A DNA stretch of 38,126 nucleotides from a virus: positions 1 to 38,126 of IMG/VR virus record IMGVR_UViG_3300010045_000005. One strand, given 5' to 3'. Position numbers and translations under genes: made by a program. Shown piece by piece: positions 1-6,486 of this stretch. Below the pieces are notes generated by a model. That model saw only the letters and a program-made list of their open reading frames with translations, did not search any database and was not told the DNA's origin. The stretch's first letter is position 1. Every line of letters starts with the position of its first letter.

Positions 1-15
1 CCACACCCCGTGCGC
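1..15. repeat. Terminal direct repeat, copy 1 (circular overlap)
   Basis: The first 15 bases, CCACACCCCGTGCGC, recur as the last 15 bases (38112-38126). Joining the two copies restores one uninterrupted methyltransferase frame, so I read this as the overlap of a circular assembly and not as a biological end. The unique circle would be about 38,111 bp. This fits a circular intracellular form or circularly permuted headful-packaged DNA. Confidence 0.85.
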
Positions 16-597
16 GTCCCGGATCCACTCTTCCTGAGTAACCCATCCGCCCGGATTCTTGTCGCGGTCGTAGAGACACGGCACGGGCACGCTCTCGCCA
101 GGCTTCTGGAAAATCATCACGTAGTCATTGACCGCCGGCGCGAGGTTGCGCCCATTGCGACGGCCAGTCTCGAACATCAGGCAATGAAGGTTGAGCCGCT
201 TGGCGATGATCTGGGGATTCTTCGGAATGACGAACTCGCCTTTCCACTCGAAGCCGCCGGCCTCGAATAGCTCGACGGTCGCGCCGCGAAAATCACGCCG
301 CCCCATATAGCCGTGCTGATTCTGATAGCGTAGAAGTTGCTGAATGTGGACGCAGACATTGCAGCCCGGCTTCATTACGCGAAAGAGCTGCTCTATGCAG
401 AAGCGCATGTGCAGGCCGAAGTAGCCGGCGCGAAGGTCTGTGCCGTCCTGATTATTGCCGACGTCTTCGGTCTTGCCCGAATACATAAAGAGGGCGCCGA
501 AGGGAATTGACGTGACGGCCAGGTCAACGGATTCCGGCTCGCAGCGTTCGGCCATGCCGGTCACGCAATCTTCGTTATGGATAGTCGCGTCTGTCAT
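1..597 (-). CDS. DNA methyltransferase, N-terminal two-thirds (gene crosses the circle junction)
   Basis: Adenine-N6 or cytosine-N4 DNA methyltransferase, residues 1-199 of 307; the rest is at 37785-38126. It should transfer a methyl group from S-adenosylmethionine to phage or host DNA. Motif IV is seen as TSIPFG at residues 29-34 and the SAM-binding motif DPFMGIGST at 247-255, so the order is IV before I, as in beta-class enzymes. The usual SPP[YF] is SIPF here; related phage enzymes that I recall carry SVPF or SIPF too, so it need not be dead. The ATG at 597 overlaps the helicase stop (ATGA), which argues for coupled translation. It is followed, with a GTGA overlap, by the DndC-like gene. 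The target base and sequence cannot be read from the DNA. The family call is strong. Confidence 0.9.
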   Translation of the reverse strand, partial: MTDATIHNEDCVTGMAERCEPESVDLAVTSIPFGALFMYSGKTEDVGNNQDGTDLRAGYFGLHMRFCIEQLFRVMKPGCNVCVHIQQLLRYQNQHGYMGRRDFRGATVELFEAGGFEWKGEFVIPKNPQIIAKRLNLHCLMFETGRRNGRNLAPAVNDYVMIFQKPGESVPVPCLYDRDKNPGGWVTQEEWIRDAHGVW

Positions 598-2186
598 GCG
601 CTCGTTAAGCCTTTCAGCGCCTCGCAGTAATATCGCTCCTGCGTCTCGGCGTCCTGTTCAAAATTCTCTTTCTTGCGTAAGACGTTTTCCAGAATCAAGC
701 CTTCGAGTTGTGGGATGAAGGGCACATGCACGCGCACGCTTTTCGTCTGCCCGTAGCGCACGGCGCGCCGGATGGCCTGATAGAGTTGCTCGTAAGAATC
801 ATTCAGCCCGGAGAAGATCATCGAAGTGCAGAACTGGAAGTTCATGCCGAAGCCGAGCATGGATGCCTTCGAGATGAGGGCCTGCGTGCGCCCGTGCCGG
901 AAGTCTTCAAGAATCAACTCGCGCTCTTCCGGCTTCGTGCTGCCTGTGAGCACGTCGTAAAGCACGGCGGATGGGCGCAGGAGCTGCGCGAGGATCGCGG
1001 TCTCTTCATCGAAGAGCGTCCAGATGAGCACCTGATGCCCGGCGGCGACTTCATCACGGATGAGGCGCGCGACGAACTCGGGCTTCGCGGACGGCACGAC
1101 GCGCGCGACCCGCTTGCCGGTGGCCGTATCGTAGAGAAAGCCTTTGGCGATTTGTGAAAACTTCGTCCGCTCGGTGACGCCCATGCGCTTCGCGCCGAAG
1201 AGGTCAACAGAGCCTTTGCGCGCGACGGCGTGCGCGAGTTCTAGCTGCTCGCTCACGGGTTCAAGTTTGTGCTCGAAGTAGATGGGCGCTGGAATGTCTT
1301 TGAGATTATCGGCCCAGCCGTAGCGCGCCGGGTTGCGCAAGTATATTGACCACGACGCCATGAAGCGATAGAAGCCAGCGCGCGCGTGCGGCTTCACCTT
1401 CCAGTTGCCCCGCTTATCGCGCGTGAAAAACGTCCAGAGGATTTCGCCTTCGGTGCGCAGCTTCTCAAGAAACGAAGCCTGCGAGGCATATTCCATGATG
1501 TCATTCGGGGCAGGTGTGGCCGTGCAGGATAGCTTGTATTCAACGCCGCGGGCACTCTTAATCAGATTCCACTTGATGACACCGCCGCCGGATTTCAGGA
1601 TGCTGGATTCGTCGGCGACGAGACCGGCGAGATAGCGAAACTCAGGGATGATTCCGTCCGACAGCTTTTCATAGTTGACGATGCCAAGCGCTGTCCCTTC
1701 GCCTCTGACCCATGCAATCAACTCTGCACGGGTCTTGATCTTCTCGACCGTCAGTGTGTCGCTGTAGAAGTGGACAGCCTCTTCGCAGGTCTGAGGAATG
1801 ACGGCGAGGGGCGACAGGATAAGCACGCGCCCGCCGGTGCGCGCCATGACGTGACGCGCGTACTCTAAAAAGATGGCCGTCTTGCCGAGTCCGCAGTCCG
1901 CGAAGACGGCGTAGCGCTTGGCGTGCAGCGAGGTCTCGACGATGAAGCGCTGATAGTCGAAGAGATGATCGGCGAGTGCGAGATTTGAGTTGCGCTCTGG
2001 CGCGTCCGTGATGCCGAGCAAGCGGGCGAACCGCGCCGGCGTCGTGATGCGATAGGTCGAGCGCTCTTCGTCAAACTCGACCTGGCTTTCAGGGAGCGTC
2101 TTGCAGCGTAGGAATAGCTCATAGGCTGTAAGGTCGAAGCGCTCGAATTGGACGGACGCTATTTCGTTGTGGATTGAAACTTCCAT
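594..2186 (-). CDS. SNF2/DEAD-like superfamily 2 helicase
   Basis: A 530-aa ATP-dependent DNA helicase or translocase of superfamily 2. The Walker A motif is GLGKT in ADCGLGKTAI, motif II is DESS (in place of DEAH), motif III is SCTATPAPN, and motif VI is QAIRRAVRYGQ near the C-terminus, so both RecA-like lobes are present. I chose the ATG at 2186 because a GGAG sits seven bases upstream and because longer starts would run into the gene before it. It overlaps the methyltransferase start by four bases. In many phages such a helicase is encoded beside a DNA methyltransferase. It may serve replication, recombination or DNA modification; the sequence does not decide which. It belongs to the leftward operon. 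Confidence 0.88.
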   Translation of the reverse strand: MEVSIHNEIASVQFERFDLTAYELFLRCKTLPESQVEFDEERSTYRITTPARFARLLGITDAPERNSNLALADHLFDYQRFIVETSLHAKRYAVFADCGLGKTAIFLEYARHVMARTGGRVLILSPLAVIPQTCEEAVHFYSDTLTVEKIKTRAELIAWVRGEGTALGIVNYEKLSDGIIPEFRYLAGLVADESSILKSGGGVIKWNLIKSARGVEYKLSCTATPAPNDIMEYASQASFLEKLRTEGEILWTFFTRDKRGNWKVKPHARAGFYRFMASWSIYLRNPARYGWADNLKDIPAPIYFEHKLEPVSEQLELAHAVARKGSVDLFGAKRMGVTERTKFSQIAKGFLYDTATGKRVARVVPSAKPEFVARLIRDEVAAGHQVLIWTLFDEETAILAQLLRPSAVLYDVLTGSTKPEERELILEDFRHGRTQALISKASMLGFGMNFQFCTSMIFSGLNDSYEQLYQAIRRAVRYGQTKSVRVHVPFIPQLEGLILENVLRKKENFEQDAETQERYYCEALKGLTSA

Positions 2187-2229
2187 TATATGTCTCCGAG
2201 CCATTGCTGGCCCGACTTGGCCGCCTTGC

Positions 2230-2439
2230 TTATGCGCGCGCCTCAGGGAGTTCGTCCCAAGTCCGACCGTCAAGTTCGCGCCCCGTCAGGATGATGGCGA
2301 CGGCCTGCTCGGCGTTCTTGATGGCGGCGGGCAGAAAGCCGGTCTTGACGAGCGTGTCGGCCTGCTCGCGCATGACGGCCCAGTCTGAATTATTGACCGT
2401 CTGAAGTGATTGCTGTTGTCTTACGAGTGCGTCCTGCAT
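2230..2439 (-). CDS. Small protein resembling the N-terminus of RecT-like annealing proteins
   Basis: A 69-aa protein starting at an ATG with a good AAGGAGA site. The stretch MREQADTLVKTGFLPAAI, followed by EQAVAIILTGREL, looks like the opening segment of RecT-like phage recombination proteins. The annealing domain that should follow is missing: the protein ends within 13 residues in DGRTWDELPEARA. It may be a truncated remnant, or a short protein that keeps only this interaction segment. It lies between a small unknown gene and the helicase, all on the same strand. The match is from memory of the family and is modest. Confidence 0.6.
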   Translation of the reverse strand: MQDALVRQQQSLQTVNNSDWAVMREQADTLVKTGFLPAAIKNAEQAVAIILTGRELDGRTWDELPEARA

Positions 2440-2449
2440 GGGGTCTCCT

Positions 2450-2707
2450 TCACTGTTTCGGATAAAGTTTCTGTTGAATTTCGCCGCGCTTCGGCTTCGG
2501 GATGCTCTGGTTGCGAAGACGGCGCAGCACTTCAGGGAGCGATGGGCGAGAGGTCAGCCTGCCGAAGACGAGACCCGACGTGCGGGCGTGCTCGGCGACC
2601 GCCGTGCGCTCTTCCTCGCGCGCACCGAAAAACCGCTTATTGAAGGCGCGCACACGCGCGAGAGCCTCTTCGTCCTGGCGTCGCCAATCGAGCATGATGT
2701 TGCTCAT
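2450..2707 (-). CDS. Hypothetical protein, leftward early operon
   Basis: An 85-aa basic protein of unknown function. The start is supported by GGAGGAATCAAT immediately upstream and by an ATGA overlap with the stop of the gene before it (2704-2970). It is rich in Arg, Glu and Lys, has no Cys pair and no membrane segment, and looks cytoplasmic and mostly helical. Its place in the tightly packed leftward operon upstream of the helicase suggests an early accessory function. I do not recognise a family. Confidence 0.65.
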   Translation of the reverse strand: MSNIMLDWRRQDEEALARVRAFNKRFFGAREEERTAVAEHARTSGLVFGRLTSRPSLPEVLRRLRNQSIPKPKRGEIQQKLYPKQ

Positions 2708-2970
2708 ATTGATTCCTCCGTATCGGCTGCTCGAATGCGGTTTGCTTCTTCGAGCGCGCGGACTATCTCTTCAAGGAGTTCGTTGACCTGGCGGCGCGGG
2801 AGAGTGCCGCTCACGTTCAACTCTGCGACGGCGCGCACGCGCCTGACAGCCTCTTCGATTGCTACAAAGCGGCGCGCGGCCTGCGAGGCGAGAGCGTCTA
2901 TTCGCGCCTCGGCGCGGTCGGCGTCACGCGCCCTGCGCTCAACCATTGTTTCATCGTCAAAAATGCGCAT
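2704..2970 (-). CDS. Hypothetical coiled-coil protein
   Basis: An 88-aa highly charged protein, almost entirely predicted helix, with heptad-like spacing of Ala, Val and Leu (for example RIDALASQAARRFVAIEEAV and QVNELLEEIVRALEEAN). It is likely to be a small coiled coil. There is no clear ribosome site in front of the ATG at 2970. It starts six bases after the DUF7666 stop, so it is probably translated by coupling, and it overlaps the following gene by ATGA. The function is unknown. Confidence 0.6.
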   Translation of the reverse strand: MRIFDDETMVERRARDADRAEARIDALASQAARRFVAIEEAVRRVRAVAELNVSGTLPRRQVNELLEEIVRALEEANRIRAADTEESI

Positions 2971-2976
2971 GGATGG

Positions 2977-3720
2977 TCAGTCGGCTTTAATGAAGACGCC
3001 CTTGTCGGTGAGGCGATATTTGACGTTCGGCTCAACGCCGTTCTCGTTGATGTAAGCCACAGAGAAGCGATAGCGCGAGCCGTCCCACCATCTGATAATG
3101 AGGCTGCCGCCCTCGCCAGCGGTCGCAGTGCCGCCCTCGCCAGCGGTCGCAGTGCCGTAATCGCCAGCGGTCGCAGTGCCGCGATAGCCAGCGGTCGCAG
3201 TGCCGTAATCGCCAGCGGTCGCAGTGCCGCGATAGCCAGCGGTCGCAGTGCCGTAATCGCCAGCGGTCGCAGTGCCGTAATCGCCAGCGGTCGCGCTTTC
3301 GTGGTCGCTCGCGACCACGAAAGCGCCGACGACCCCCTGTAATCCAGCCTTGTGCTTGAAGAGGAAATCGGTCGCAGATTTGCGATCCCCGCAGTGAATG
3401 ACTTTACCGGCCCTGAACTTGATTTTGCCTTCGAGGTCAACGACGCCCTTCTTTTGATCTACTTCGACAATGAGCCAGCGCGCGTCTTCTTCCCAGTTGA
3501 GAAGGCCGCCGCTTCCGATGCCCCACCCGAGCGCGTGCAGGCCGCCGCCGCACACTGGCCGCTGATCCCAGTCGGGCGCTTCTACGCTCCCACGCTTCGG
3601 CCACACGAAGCCGCCGTACGCGCGCATATCCTTGCTCACTGTCTTGAGCGCCAGTAGGGTCTCTGTTTTCGATGGCGCACGCTTCACAGCGCGCGTTTTT
3701 GCTTGAGTTGCAGTTGACAT
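2977..3720 (-). CDS. DUF7666-like protein with eight TATAG octapeptide repeats
   Basis: A 247-aa protein. Residues about 50-120 hold a globular domain with the CGGGLHA motif and a WLIVEV strand, typical of what I remember as DUF7666. Residues 142-205 are eight head-to-tail octapeptides of the form TATAGDYG, TATAGYRG or TATAGEGG. Regular Thr/Ala/Gly repeats like these may fold as a stacked beta-solenoid. A C-terminal domain of about 40 residues follows. The start has a good AAAGGA site. This family is common in phage genomes but has no established role. The repeats are almost identical at DNA level, so copy number probably varies between relatives. Confidence 0.75.
   Translation of the reverse strand: MSTATQAKTRAVKRAPSKTETLLALKTVSKDMRAYGGFVWPKRGSVEAPDWDQRPVCGGGLHALGWGIGSGGLLNWEEDARWLIVEVDQKKGVVDLEGKIKFRAGKVIHCGDRKSATDFLFKHKAGLQGVVGAFVVASDHESATAGDYGTATAGDYGTATAGYRGTATAGDYGTATAGYRGTATAGDYGTATAGEGGTATAGEGGSLIIRWWDGSRYRFSVAYINENGVEPNVKYRLTDKGVFIKAD
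3106..3297 (-). repeat. Eight 24-bp tandem repeats inside the DUF7666-like gene
   Basis: Eight consecutive 24-bp units encode the octapeptides of residues 142-205. Most are identical even at third codon positions, and differences are concentrated in the two codons after GGC (GATTAC, TATCGC, GAGGGC). That pattern points to recent expansion by slippage or unequal recombination. The array is in frame with a length divisible by three, so changes in copy number keep the gene open. Confidence 0.9.
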
Positions 3721-3766
3721 GATGAGTCCTTTGGGGAAAAGGGCGGGACGTGGCCGCCCGGATGTT

Positions 3767-4063
3767 TCAGGCGGCGACGGCGCGGGCGCGCAGTTCCATC
3801 ATTGTGACGATATGGTGGCCGACCGATGCGGCGACATGGACGCAGGCCAACCCGTGCTGATTCGCGGGGCAGGGCGTGGCGTCTGGACGCTGGCAGGTGG
3901 CGAGGCGCTGGCCGTTGACGAAAAGGAATTGAACGCGGTTCATGCCGCCTTCGGAGTTCCGCACGAGGTAGCGGCGCGGCTCGACGGGGCGGACGAGCGG
4001 TTTTAGTTGACGGGCTTTCTCGATTTGATTCTTGATCTGAGCGGCGGATTTCAGTATCAGCAT
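3767..4063 (-). CDS. SWIM-type zinc-finger-like small protein
   Basis: A 98-aa protein, the first gene after the leftward promoter, with an AGGAAGGA site before its ATG. Residues about 50-80 read as a strand-rich segment (RVQFLFVNGQ) followed by Cys-x7-Cys-x8-Cys-x-His (TCQ to CVHVAAS). This resembles the CxC...CxH ligand pattern of SWIM domains, which bind DNA or proteins, but the first Cys pair is spaced wider than the classic CxC. Being first in the operon, it could be an early regulator or host-interaction protein. The SWIM assignment is a pattern match only. Confidence 0.65.
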   Translation of the reverse strand: MLILKSAAQIKNQIEKARQLKPLVRPVEPRRYLVRNSEGGMNRVQFLFVNGQRLATCQRPDATPCPANQHGLACVHVAASVGHHIVTMMELRARAVAA

Positions 4064-4107
4064 TTGGGTGTCCTTCCTGTTGGCGCTTGATTGGGCCGAC
4101 GAGAGGG

Positions 4108-4136
4108 AGGGTACACCAATAGGATACCAATGTCAA
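4108..4136 (-). promoter_or_regulatory. Predicted leftward early promoter (pL-like)
   Basis: On the minus strand a perfect TTGACA (4136-4131) is followed after 17 bp by TACCCT (4113-4108), a weak -10 that keeps T, A and the final T. The expected start near 4101 leaves a leader of about 38 nt before the ATG at 4063. The rightward promoter at 5096-5124 has the same TTGACA-N17-TACC layout. Confidence 0.65.
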
Positions 4137-4148
4137 CTAGTAGAATAC
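4119..4148 (-). promoter_or_regulatory. Left operator, inverted copy of the right operator
   Basis: This 30-bp segment, read on the minus strand, matches 5084-5113 on the plus strand at 27 of 30 positions. It contains the -35 box and two direct half-sites, GTATTCTA and GTATCCTA, 21 bp (two helical turns) apart. Being shared by both divergent early promoters, it is the natural binding site of the repressor and of the Cro-like protein. Confidence 0.7.
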
Positions 4149-4156
4149 ATTTAGGC

Positions 4157-4188
4157 GAAAAAAATTTAAGGCTCGAAAATGAGACCTT
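4157..4188 (-). terminator. Intrinsic terminator of the repressor-ImmA transcript
   Basis: On the minus strand an AAGG-CTC / GAG-CCTT hairpin (seven pairs with one bulged base, six-base loop) is followed by AAATTTTTTT. It lies 37 bases downstream of the ImmA-like stop codon and just upstream of the leftward promoter, so it would keep repressor transcription from running into the early operon. Confidence 0.75.
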
Positions 4189-4224
4189 CTGGGCAGGGCT
4201 TTGAACGTGAAAAGTGGTTGGCTG

Positions 4225-4644
4225 TTAAATCTTAAATCGCTCTAATACTTTCCTCCGAAACGCCAGTATGTCTTTCGGGAAGTCGTGAAGTTCGCCCTGA
4301 TAAATCCGGTACAGGGTAGGCTCGTCAAGGACAGAACAGACGGCCAACACATTTGCCTCAGATTCAATTTTACTGACCGTCCCTTTGGTAAAGCAGCGCA
4401 GCCCCGGTGGGTGTTGTAAATGATGCACCATCTCATGCCAGCCTGCGTACCAGAGCCGCACGCCGGACAATCTGCTGCTTAAAGCGATGACGGGATAACC
4501 TTCGCAATGAAAGTACATTCCCGGAGTTTTCATCTTCGGTCGAACGATTTGAATCTCTTGATGCTCACACGCTGCTTCAAAATCGCTAAACGTTAAGGCC
4601 CGCTGATTCCAGCCGAGCAACTGTAATAAGCGAGGTATATTCAT
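4225..4644 (-). CDS. ImmA/IrrE-like zinc metallopeptidase
   Basis: A 139-aa predicted zinc protease. The catalytic motif HEMVH is at residues 70-74, with a likely third ligand in KIESEANVLAV (Glu96), the pattern of the ImmA/IrrE family (COG2856). Its ATG overlaps the stop of the repressor gene (TAATG), so the two are translationally coupled. In ICEBs1 and many Firmicute phages the protease ImmA cleaves the repressor ImmR to trigger induction; the same role here is inferred from the motif and the gene pair. It is short but within the family range. A terminator follows at 4157-4188. Confidence 0.85.
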   Translation of the reverse strand: MNIPRLLQLLGWNQRALTFSDFEAACEHQEIQIVRPKMKTPGMYFHCEGYPVIALSSRLSGVRLWYAGWHEMVHHLQHPPGLRCFTKGTVSKIESEANVLAVCSVLDEPTLYRIYQGELHDFPKDILAFRRKVLERFKI

Positions 4645-5012
4645 TATTTCCCCTTTTTAATGCGTTTCAGTGCGTCTTTAGCCATGTCCCATGCGATCTT
4701 AAAATCACGTCTTTGTTGCGGCCTCAGCTTCTCAACGTCCTTAAACATCAGAGCAAATTCGCTTTTGGCAAACCCTTCTGGCAAAGAGGCTTCATCAGGC
4801 CGGATAAACCCAAGCGACACAAGCGGCTCCAACAGAGTTGTGCCCAGCGCTCTTGCGAAAGCCTCAATCGTGGCGAGTGGCGGGATCGAATCGTCGTTTT
4901 TATTCTCCCACTTACTGACATAAGCCTTCTCAAAGCCGGCCTTCTCAGCTACAGCTTCCTGCGTCATCCCGACGCTTTCCCTCTTCTGTTTTAGCCACTC
5001 TGAAAAAGTCAT
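4644..5012 (-). CDS. XRE-family HTH repressor (CI/ImmR-like)
   Basis: A 122-aa cytoplasmic regulator. Residues 3-60 form an XRE helix-turn-helix (TQEAVAEKAGFEKAYVSKWEN is the core), and the rest is a charged C-terminal part without the Ser/Lys protease dyad of LexA/CI repressors. That fits regulation by the coupled ImmA-like protease instead of RecA-stimulated self-cleavage. I chose the ATG at 5012; an in-frame ATG at 5033 is possible. Longer readings add a low-complexity tail that runs through the operator. It lies between two inverted operators and is transcribed away from the Cro-like gene, so it most likely maintains lysogeny by blocking both early promoters. Confidence 0.88.
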   Translation of the reverse strand: MTFSEWLKQKRESVGMTQEAVAEKAGFEKAYVSKWENKNDDSIPPLATIEAFARALGTTLLEPLVSLGFIRPDEASLPEGFAKSEFALMFKDVEKLRPQQRRDFKIAWDMAKDALKRIKKGK

Positions 5013-5044
5013 AGACGATCCGTGCCCCCTCATTGTCAACCAAG

Positions 5045-5051
5045 AGGATAC
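5045..5051 (-). promoter_or_regulatory. Isolated operator half-site near the repressor start
   Basis: AGGATAC on the plus strand (GTATCCT on the minus strand), followed by TAG, repeats the half-site found in both 30-bp operators. It lies about 33 bp upstream of the repressor ATG, where binding could autoregulate the repressor gene. This is a single short match and so only suggestive. Confidence 0.4.
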
Positions 5052-5083
5052 TAGCGGCAGCGGTGGAATGGTAGGATTGTGGG

Positions 5084-5113
5084 GTATTCTAGTAGTTGAC
5101 ATAAGTATCCTAT
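5084..5113 (+). promoter_or_regulatory. Right operator
   Basis: This is the plus-strand copy of the 30-bp operator (27 of 30 identical to the reverse complement of 4119-4148). It contains half-sites GTATTCTA at 5084 and GTATCCTA at 5105. A further pair, GTATC-N7-GATAC (5105-5121), forms an inverted repeat that runs into the predicted -10 box, where a bound repressor would exclude RNA polymerase. Confidence 0.7.
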
Positions 5114-5124
5114 CGTGATACCGT
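5096..5124 (+). promoter_or_regulatory. Predicted rightward early promoter (pR-like)
   Basis: A perfect TTGACA (5096-5101), a 17-bp spacer and TACCGT (5119-5124). The expected transcription start falls at about 5131-5132, directly at the ATG of the Cro-like gene. That gene has no Shine-Dalgarno sequence, so its mRNA may be leaderless. Confidence 0.6.
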
Positions 5125-5131
5125 GTCCGGC

Positions 5132-5353
5132 ATGACAGATTTGACGCAGACCCAAATAGACGCAAACAAGCTGAAAGAGGCGCGGGAGAGGAAGGGTTTA
5201 ACCCAAGCCGAGGTGGGCGCGGCGGTGGGTGTCCAGAAAGCCGCCATATCGAAAATCGAATGCGGTATTGGACTCCCATCCGCTGAAACCCTCGCGCGGC
5301 TCTGTGCGCTCTATGAAGTCGGCATTACCGAGCTAACCACACAAGCGCCTTAA
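5132..5353 (+). CDS. Cro-like XRE helix-turn-helix regulator
   Basis: A 73-aa protein made up almost wholly of one XRE helix-turn-helix domain (residues 14-65; core TQAEVGAAVGVQKAAISKIE). It diverges from the repressor gene across the right operator, the position of Cro in lambdoid phages. By analogy it should bind the same operators and push the switch toward lytic growth. A GTG at 5123 would add three residues, but it lies inside the predicted -10 box. The ATG at 5132 lacks a ribosome site and coincides with the predicted +1. Confidence 0.85.
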   Translation: MTDLTQTQIDANKLKEARERKGLTQAEVGAAVGVQKAAISKIECGIGLPSAETLARLCALYEVGITELTTQAP

Positions 5354-5456
5354 CCGCCAACCATTCTTAAACTTTTTCCGTCGGTCGGGGAAGGCTCTAT
5401 TTCTGGCCCAAAAGCACTAGGGTAGCCAATGTCGCACTGCCAAACACCACACACCA

Positions 5457-5723
5457 TTACGGTTCGCCAGGATTCTCATCACGTGGCGGCGGCTGTCTGC
5501 CAGCGCTCTCTTGAACTCCAAAGGCGTGCCGCAAAAGAAAATCAGTCTGCATCTGCTCATAGCGCCGCGCGACCTCTACAGCGTCTGCGTGCGTGGTTGA
5601 GGCGGTTGTCTCGATTACCAAAACGGCCAGAGCGTCAATAGAGGCGCGCAACTGAAGCACGAGCTGCAAGATTTCGGGCAGGGTCTTGTTGGCGTCAATA
5701 GTGAATTTGAATGGTTCTGACAC
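5457..5723 (-). CDS. Hypothetical protein on the strand opposite the right early operon
   Basis: An 88-aa protein with a GTG start preceded by AAAGGAG. It is helical and Leu/Ala-rich in the middle (LPEILQLVLQLRASIDALAVLVIE) and polar and Pro-rich at the end. It has no recognised family. It runs against the Cro-like and CII-like genes that flank it, so it may be expressed in the lysogen or act as an antisense gene in the switch. The 103 bases between the Cro-like stop and this gene contain no feature I can support. Confidence 0.55.
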   Translation of the reverse strand: MSEPFKFTIDANKTLPEILQLVLQLRASIDALAVLVIETTASTTHADAVEVARRYEQMQTDFLLRHAFGVQESAGRQPPPRDENPGEP

Positions 5724-5785
5724 GGGGCTTTATCTCCTTTGATTTGATTCTAGTTTAACCGGCCTTTTGAGGGGAAGAAGGGCTA

Positions 5786-6256
5786 ATGCAGGGGATGACA
5801 TCAAGTGAGGTTTGCGCCTCATCCATCACGGCGCTACTCGTCAAATTACTCGCCAAAGCCTTCGGCGTTGATACGAAAACGGTCGAAGCGTGGCGGCGCC
5901 CGAAATCCACGGAAGCGAATCCGTGGGGCACGGGGAAAGCCAACCCGCTTGACCAGGCCGAGCGCGCGATTCGCATCATTCACCCCTACGACCCGGCAGG
6001 CGCACGCCGCTGGGTTCAATTCCTTCACGACACAATCGAACAACTGGAGCGCGAGCGCGCAGGCTCGGGCTTCAACTCTTCCGAAGAGCGGTGCGACGCC
6101 ATTGCGCGGCTCGTCAAAGAGCACGCCGAGGCTGTGGTCGCGCTCATGCACAACGACGATGACGACGCCGCGCTCCGAGAACTCGAAGAGATGCTGGCCG
6201 TAGGCCAAGAGCTGGCGGCTGCGCTGCGCGCGGAGATAGCCGCGCATACCCACTGA
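5786..6256 (+). CDS. CII-like phage regulatory protein
   Basis: A 156-aa predicted DNA-binding regulator. Residues 20-60 include a helix-turn-helix-like segment ([19 protein letters not shown]) followed by [18 protein letters not shown], a layout I associate with phage CII/regulatory proteins that read a composite operator. The C-terminal half is a long acidic helix. GAGGGGAAGAAGGG precedes the ATG; a second in-frame ATG is three codons later. It sits second in the rightward operon, where lambda places cII. Whether it activates lysogeny or regulates replication genes is not shown. Confidence 0.65.
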   Translation: MQGMTSSEVCASSITALLVKLLAKAFGVDTKTVEAWRRPKSTEANPWGTGKANPLDQAERAIRIIHPYDPAGARRWVQFLHDTIEQLERERAGSGFNSSEERCDAIARLVKEHAEAVVALMHNDDDDAALRELEEMLAVGQELAAALRAEIAAHTH

Positions 6257-6276
6257 AGAAAAGAGAGGCACTCCAG

Positions 6277-6486
6277 ATGGCAAAACTTGTCGGCAAGGTC
6301 AAGTGGTTCAACGAGGCTAAGGGCTACGGCTTCATTCAGCACCCGAACGGCGGCGATGTCTTCGTGCACTACAGCGCGATTGCGGGCAAGGGCTACCGCT
6401 CGCTCAAGGAAGGCGACGAGGTTGAGTTCGAGATCGAGCAGAGCGAGAAAGGGCCGCAGGCGGCGCGAGTGCGCGTGGTCGAGTAA
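6277..6486 (+). CDS. CspA-family cold-shock protein
   Basis: A 69-aa single-domain cold-shock protein with both nucleic-acid-binding motifs: RNP1 as KGYGFI (residues about 15-20) and RNP2 as VFVHY (about 28-32). The full family length is present. Such proteins melt RNA structures and bind single-stranded nucleic acids in the cytoplasm. It follows the CII-like gene by 20 bases. Directly downstream is a strongly structured, gene-free segment (6509-6597), a plausible RNA partner or autoregulatory target, although this link is only positional. Confidence 0.95.
   Translation: MAKLVGKVKWFNEAKGYGFIQHPNGGDVFVHYSAIAGKGYRSLKEGDEVEFEIEQSEKGPQAARVRVVE

Noticed and set aside
1-15. Terminal repeat as a cohesive or redundant phage end
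   Set aside because: The repeat falls inside a gene that becomes intact on joining, so it marks an arbitrary cut of a circular sequence.
3106-3297. Tandem 24-bp repeats as a CRISPR array
   Set aside because: The units are contiguous without unique spacers and translate in frame as an octapeptide repeat within a larger gene.
2898-3440. 180-codon alternative frame in the DUF7666 repeats
   Set aside because: Its repeated peptide is only the other-frame reading of the 24-bp array.
4644-5279. 211-residue version of the repressor
   Set aside because: The extra N-terminus runs through the operator and the Cro-like gene and is low-complexity; the HTH begins right after the ATG at 5012.
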